Notes under the pieces: generated by a model | Databases searched by the model: none | What the model was told of the DNA's origin: nothing | What the model saw: the letters and a program-made list of their open reading frames with translations, nothing else | NCBI GenBank assembly: GCA_937901285.1 | Contig: CALCHI010000423.1 | Span: 1-8,001, forward strand | Direction of reading: 5' to 3' | Source: UBA8437 sp003445035 | GTDB lineage: Bacteria > Planctomycetota > Planctomycetia > Planctomycetales > Planctomycetaceae | DNA length: 8,001 bases | Position numbers and translations under genes: made by a program | In this document: positions 5,857-8,001 of the stretch, in pieces | Position numbering within the stretch: the stretch's first letter is position 1 | Layout: the number at the start of each line of letters is the position of its first letter

Positions 5857-7209
5857 TTACTCCTCCGGCTGCCCTGACGACCCGGCGGGCGAGAGTTGCA
5901 GTTCCCCGCGAGTCCGTTCGACCAGGGCCTGGCAATTGCCGAGCATGTTCTGGAAGACGATGTAGGACGAGTCGGCTGCCAGTTGCTCCTGAATCAACTC
6001 ATCGGTGGCTCGACGACGAATGTCGGCCAGTTCGGACTCCAGCTCGGCCAACACCTCCATGTCGACGGCATCGTGCACCCTCTCGCTCACCCCTCCAATC
6101 GCCTGATAGAACGTGTCGACTCGATTCTTTCGCCCCTGCACGTACCAGCGGCGGACCCATGTGAGCACGCTCCACCCCAGCAACAACAACGTCACCACAA
6201 ACCCCATCGATTCGGCATTCTGACTGAGAAACCCAGGCTCTCGACGACGGAAATAGTTCTCGGCTCCTTCGTGCAACGGGAACTGCAGGCCGCCCTGGGC
6301 GGTTTGTTCGTCAAGATAGGTGAACGCGGACTCCCGTTGTGACAACACCGCCCGCTGTTCGAAGAGCGTTTTCGTGATCCGTTCGATGATTTCCGGTTCG
6401 ACATCCCCGCCGCACGCCATCACCGCCTGGACACTCAACGACGGCACCGGTTTACGCGGCCGTCCGTCGTAGGCCATCAGGGGAATCGTGTGGGGTGAGG
6501 TGTGCGGATAATGCACCCGAAACCCCTGGGTAAAAGTCCTGGCGATATCTTCCGGGTTCTCGCCTTCAGCCGAGTGCATTTGGATCGGTGCGAGTGTCAG
6601 CTGCTCGTCGCGCATCGCCTCGCTGACGACATCCCCCCCCAGCCCGATCAAAAGAAATGCGGCATCGATTTCGCCGGCCTTCAACTGCTCGATCGCCTCT
6701 GCAAATGACCCTCGCCAGAACGGTTTCGGCTTGGGTTCCACGCCGACGAACTGCAGCAGGCGGGTCGCGATCTGTTCGGTGCCGCTCCCGCTTGCGCCAA
6801 CGCCGATCCGGTGACCCACCAGATCCTCAAGAGAGTTGATCTTGGCATCGGTTCGACACACCAGGTGCAACACCTCGGGATAGAGCGAGGCCACGCTGCG
6901 AACCGAACCGCCACCGATCGCGTCATTCTGCACGAGGGCCAGGTGGGCTTGGCCGTTGTCCAGTCGCCGAATGTTCTCGCTGCTCCCGGCACTTTCTCGC
7001 AACTCGATCACGATGTCCGAATGGTGCGTCTCGACGACCGTCTTCATCTGCTCGGCCAGCCGATGGTAGAGCCCGACCTTCGAACCAGTCGAATAGACCA
7101 GCACGGTTTTCTCTTGCGCTGCCCAGACGTTCCACCACACGACCACCGTCACCAGCAGTGTGACGACAACCGGCACAAGTCGGATCTTTTTCAGCAGCGA
7201 TTCCTGCAC
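5857..7209 (-). CDS. Membrane-anchored TAXI-family (TRAP-type) solute-binding protein
   Basis: The 450-residue product starts with an uncleaved-looking anchor or signal (residues 8-31, very rich in Val/Leu). The TAXI solute-binding domain follows: VLVYSTGSKVGLYHRLA (36-52), ESAGSSENIRRLDNGQAHLALVQND (72-96; key words SAGSSEN and LALVQND), SLEDLVGHRIGVGASGSGTE (126-145), FWRGSF (164-169), and IDAAFLLIGLGG (181-192). Near the end PLHEGAENYFRRREPGFL (311-328) leads into a second membrane segment (335-354) and a roughly 95-residue tail rich in charged heptad-like helix (385-410). The N-terminal part is thus outside the cytoplasm and the tail inside. TAXI proteins normally deliver small carboxylates or amino acids such as glutamate to a fused DctQM-type permease; none is in the window. 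The start is a GTG chosen because GGGAGAG (7216-7222) lies 6 bases upstream and no in-frame ATG exists; an upstream TTG at 7350 would add 47 residues without a leader. A G8 run sits at 6633-6640. Confidence 0.85.
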   Translation of the reverse strand: MQESLLKKIRLVPVVVTLLVTVVVWWNVWAAQEKTVLVYSTGSKVGLYHRLAEQMKTVVETHHSDIVIELRESAGSSENIRRLDNGQAHLALVQNDAIGGGSVRSVASLYPEVLHLVCRTDAKINSLEDLVGHRIGVGASGSGTEQIATRLLQFVGVEPKPKPFWRGSFAEAIEQLKAGEIDAAFLLIGLGGDVVSEAMRDEQLTLAPIQMHSAEGENPEDIARTFTQGFRVHYPHTSPHTIPLMAYDGRPRKPVPSLSVQAVMACGGDVEPEIIERITKTLFEQRAVLSQRESAFTYLDEQTAQGGLQFPLHEGAENYFRRREPGFLSQNAESMGFVVTLLLLGWSVLTWVRRWYVQGRKNRVDTFYQAIGGVSERVHDAVDMEVLAELESELADIRRRATDELIQEQLAADSSYIVFQNMLGNCQALVERTRGELQLSPAGSSGQPEE

Positions 7210-7495
7210 GAACAACTCTCCCGCATCGAGGTGAGCAGACGCCTTGTTCGCGAAGCCCCGGTGGCCACACAAACATCCAGAACGACAAGATGTCCCACGG
7301 CGAACGCCAAATGACCACTCAGCTTGACCGTCAATCGACCGGGATTTCAAGTCCGAGACGCTTCGGCCGGAACCGGAACGGCGACTGCGGGCATCCTACA
7401 GGCAAATGGCCCGGAGGACGGACTCTGGACCACAGCTACCGCGTCATCCCAAAGCCGATCAAATTCTTCAACACGCCGTCTCGGATCCGACAACA
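7210..7495. other. Gene-free spacer of 286 bp upstream of the TAXI gene
   Basis: No coding region is supported here; the small open frames are the kind that arise by chance in GC-rich DNA. It holds the TAXI ribosome binding site, an 11-bp palindrome TTGAC-C-GTCAA (7324-7334), a 10-bp palindrome TCGGATCCGA (7481-7490) just past the sulfatase stop, and a doubled CGGAAC. No clear promoter pair or U-tract terminator was found. Its length suggests the TAXI gene has its own promoter and is not simply read through from the sulfatase gene. Confidence 0.5.
7216..7222 (-). promoter_or_regulatory. Ribosome binding site that decides the GTG start of the TAXI gene
   Basis: On the minus strand GGGAGAG lies 6 bases before the GTG at 7207-7209. 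It is the only good Shine-Dalgarno match near the 5' end of this frame, and the following codons lead straight into the hydrophobic N-terminal segment. Confidence 0.6.
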
Positions 7496-8001
7496 CTACC
7501 GATAGTCGGCTCCGGTGAGGCTCTCGAGAACTGATTGCTGCCAGGCGCGGAGCCGCTCCTGCATCCCTTGTGCCACCTGCGACTCGGACTTGGCCAGGTT
7601 CTGTTTCTCGGCCGGATCCTTCCGTACGTCGTACAACTCGCGAGCGTCCGGCTTCCCCTTGCGACTTTTGACGATCAGCTTGTACCGATTGCCCAGCAGT
7701 ACCCGTACTCCGCCGAAGTCCTGTTCGCGAATCTGCGGGTGATGAAAATTGACGAAGCGTCGCGTGTAGCGACCACCCAACATCTTCACCAACGGAGTGG
7801 TCCCCTGCTGGAGCTTGGCCGCAATGTAAGGCTTGCCGCCCCTGGCATTGCCCGTGTTGAAACTCCAGAAACCAATCGGCTCGGTCCGTTGGATCATCTT
7901 TCCCTCGATCAACGGCTTCAGGCTGATGCCATCCAATGGACGATTAGGCAACGGGCGTCCGATGATTTCACACAGGGTCGGCAGGATGTCACTGGTGACG
8001 G
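7496..8001 (-). CDS. Sulfatase, C-terminal part (cut by right window edge)
   Basis: The minus strand is open from the window edge to the TAG at 7496-7498, giving 167 full residues. It begins VTSDILPTLCEIIGRPLPN, the standard sulfatase segment after the metal site, followed by LDGISLKPLIEGK and EPIGFWSF. It ends with RYKLIVKS, ELYDVRKDPAEKQNLAKSE and a short amphipathic helix, which is the usual sulfatase C-terminus. The formylglycine motif C-x-P-S-R and the calcium ligands lie beyond the window, so activity and substrate cannot be judged. Relatives in Planctomycetes are mostly exported and remove sulfate esters from polysaccharides. The apparent in-frame start at 7951 is a TTG within conserved sequence and not a real start. 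It lies on the same strand as the TAXI gene but 286 bp away. Confidence 0.92.
   Translation of the reverse strand, partial: VTSDILPTLCEIIGRPLPNRPLDGISLKPLIEGKMIQRTEPIGFWSFNTGNARGGKPYIAAKLQQGTTPLVKMLGGRYTRRFVNFHHPQIREQDFGGVRVLLGNRYKLIVKSRKGKPDARELYDVRKDPAEKQNLAKSESQVAQGMQERLRAWQQSVLESLTGADYR

Noticed and set aside
7481..7490. TCGGATCCGA just after the sulfatase stop as a terminator
   Set aside because: It is symmetric but has no room for a loop beyond a 3-bp stem, and no U-tract follows.

Overview
The window looks like ordinary chromosome from a high-GC member of the Planctomycetes. The evidence is the gene mix: two DUF1501 proteins with Tat-like leaders, a secreted sulfatase, a di-heme cytochrome of the DHOR type and a secreted glycosidase-like beta-propeller. 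This combination is typical of planctomycete genomes. No genus can be named, and there are no RNA genes, CRISPR arrays, insertion sequences or phage genes that I can support.

Layout, left to right. Positions 1-247 (minus) hold the N-terminal 82 residues of a DUF1501 protein that runs off the left edge. A 137-bp divergent control region (248-384) separates it from a plus-strand pair: a secreted di-heme DHOR oxidoreductase (385-2304) and a class II aldolase/adducin-family protein (2362-3141), 57 bp apart and probably co-transcribed. Converging on this pair with only 4 bp between stop codons is a secreted five-bladed beta-propeller protein (3146-4297, minus). It diverges across 152 bp from a second, complete DUF1501 protein (4450-5844, plus). 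That gene converges, with a 12-bp gap, on a membrane-anchored TAXI-type solute-binding protein (5857-7209, minus, GTG start). After 286 bp without a gene, the C-terminal third or so of a sulfatase (7496-8001, minus) runs off the right edge.

Most products are predicted to be exported or membrane-bound: Tat-like leaders on both DUF1501 proteins, Sec-like signals on the DHOR and propeller proteins, and two membrane segments on the TAXI protein. Sulfatase, propeller and DUF1501 genes together suggest processing of (possibly sulfated) polysaccharides outside the cytoplasm. The aldolase is cytoplasmic and could act on released sugars, but nothing in the sequence fixes its substrate. The genes switch strand repeatedly, so they form several small transcription units rather than one operon.

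I do not see an obviously new multi-gene system. The most interesting items are short inverted repeats placed across both convergent gene ends, inverted repeats at predicted promoters in both divergent regions, a possible leaderless start for the DHOR gene, its roughly 250-residue region before the first heme site, and a TAXI protein with a C-terminal membrane anchor and cytoplasmic helical tail but no TRAP permease nearby.
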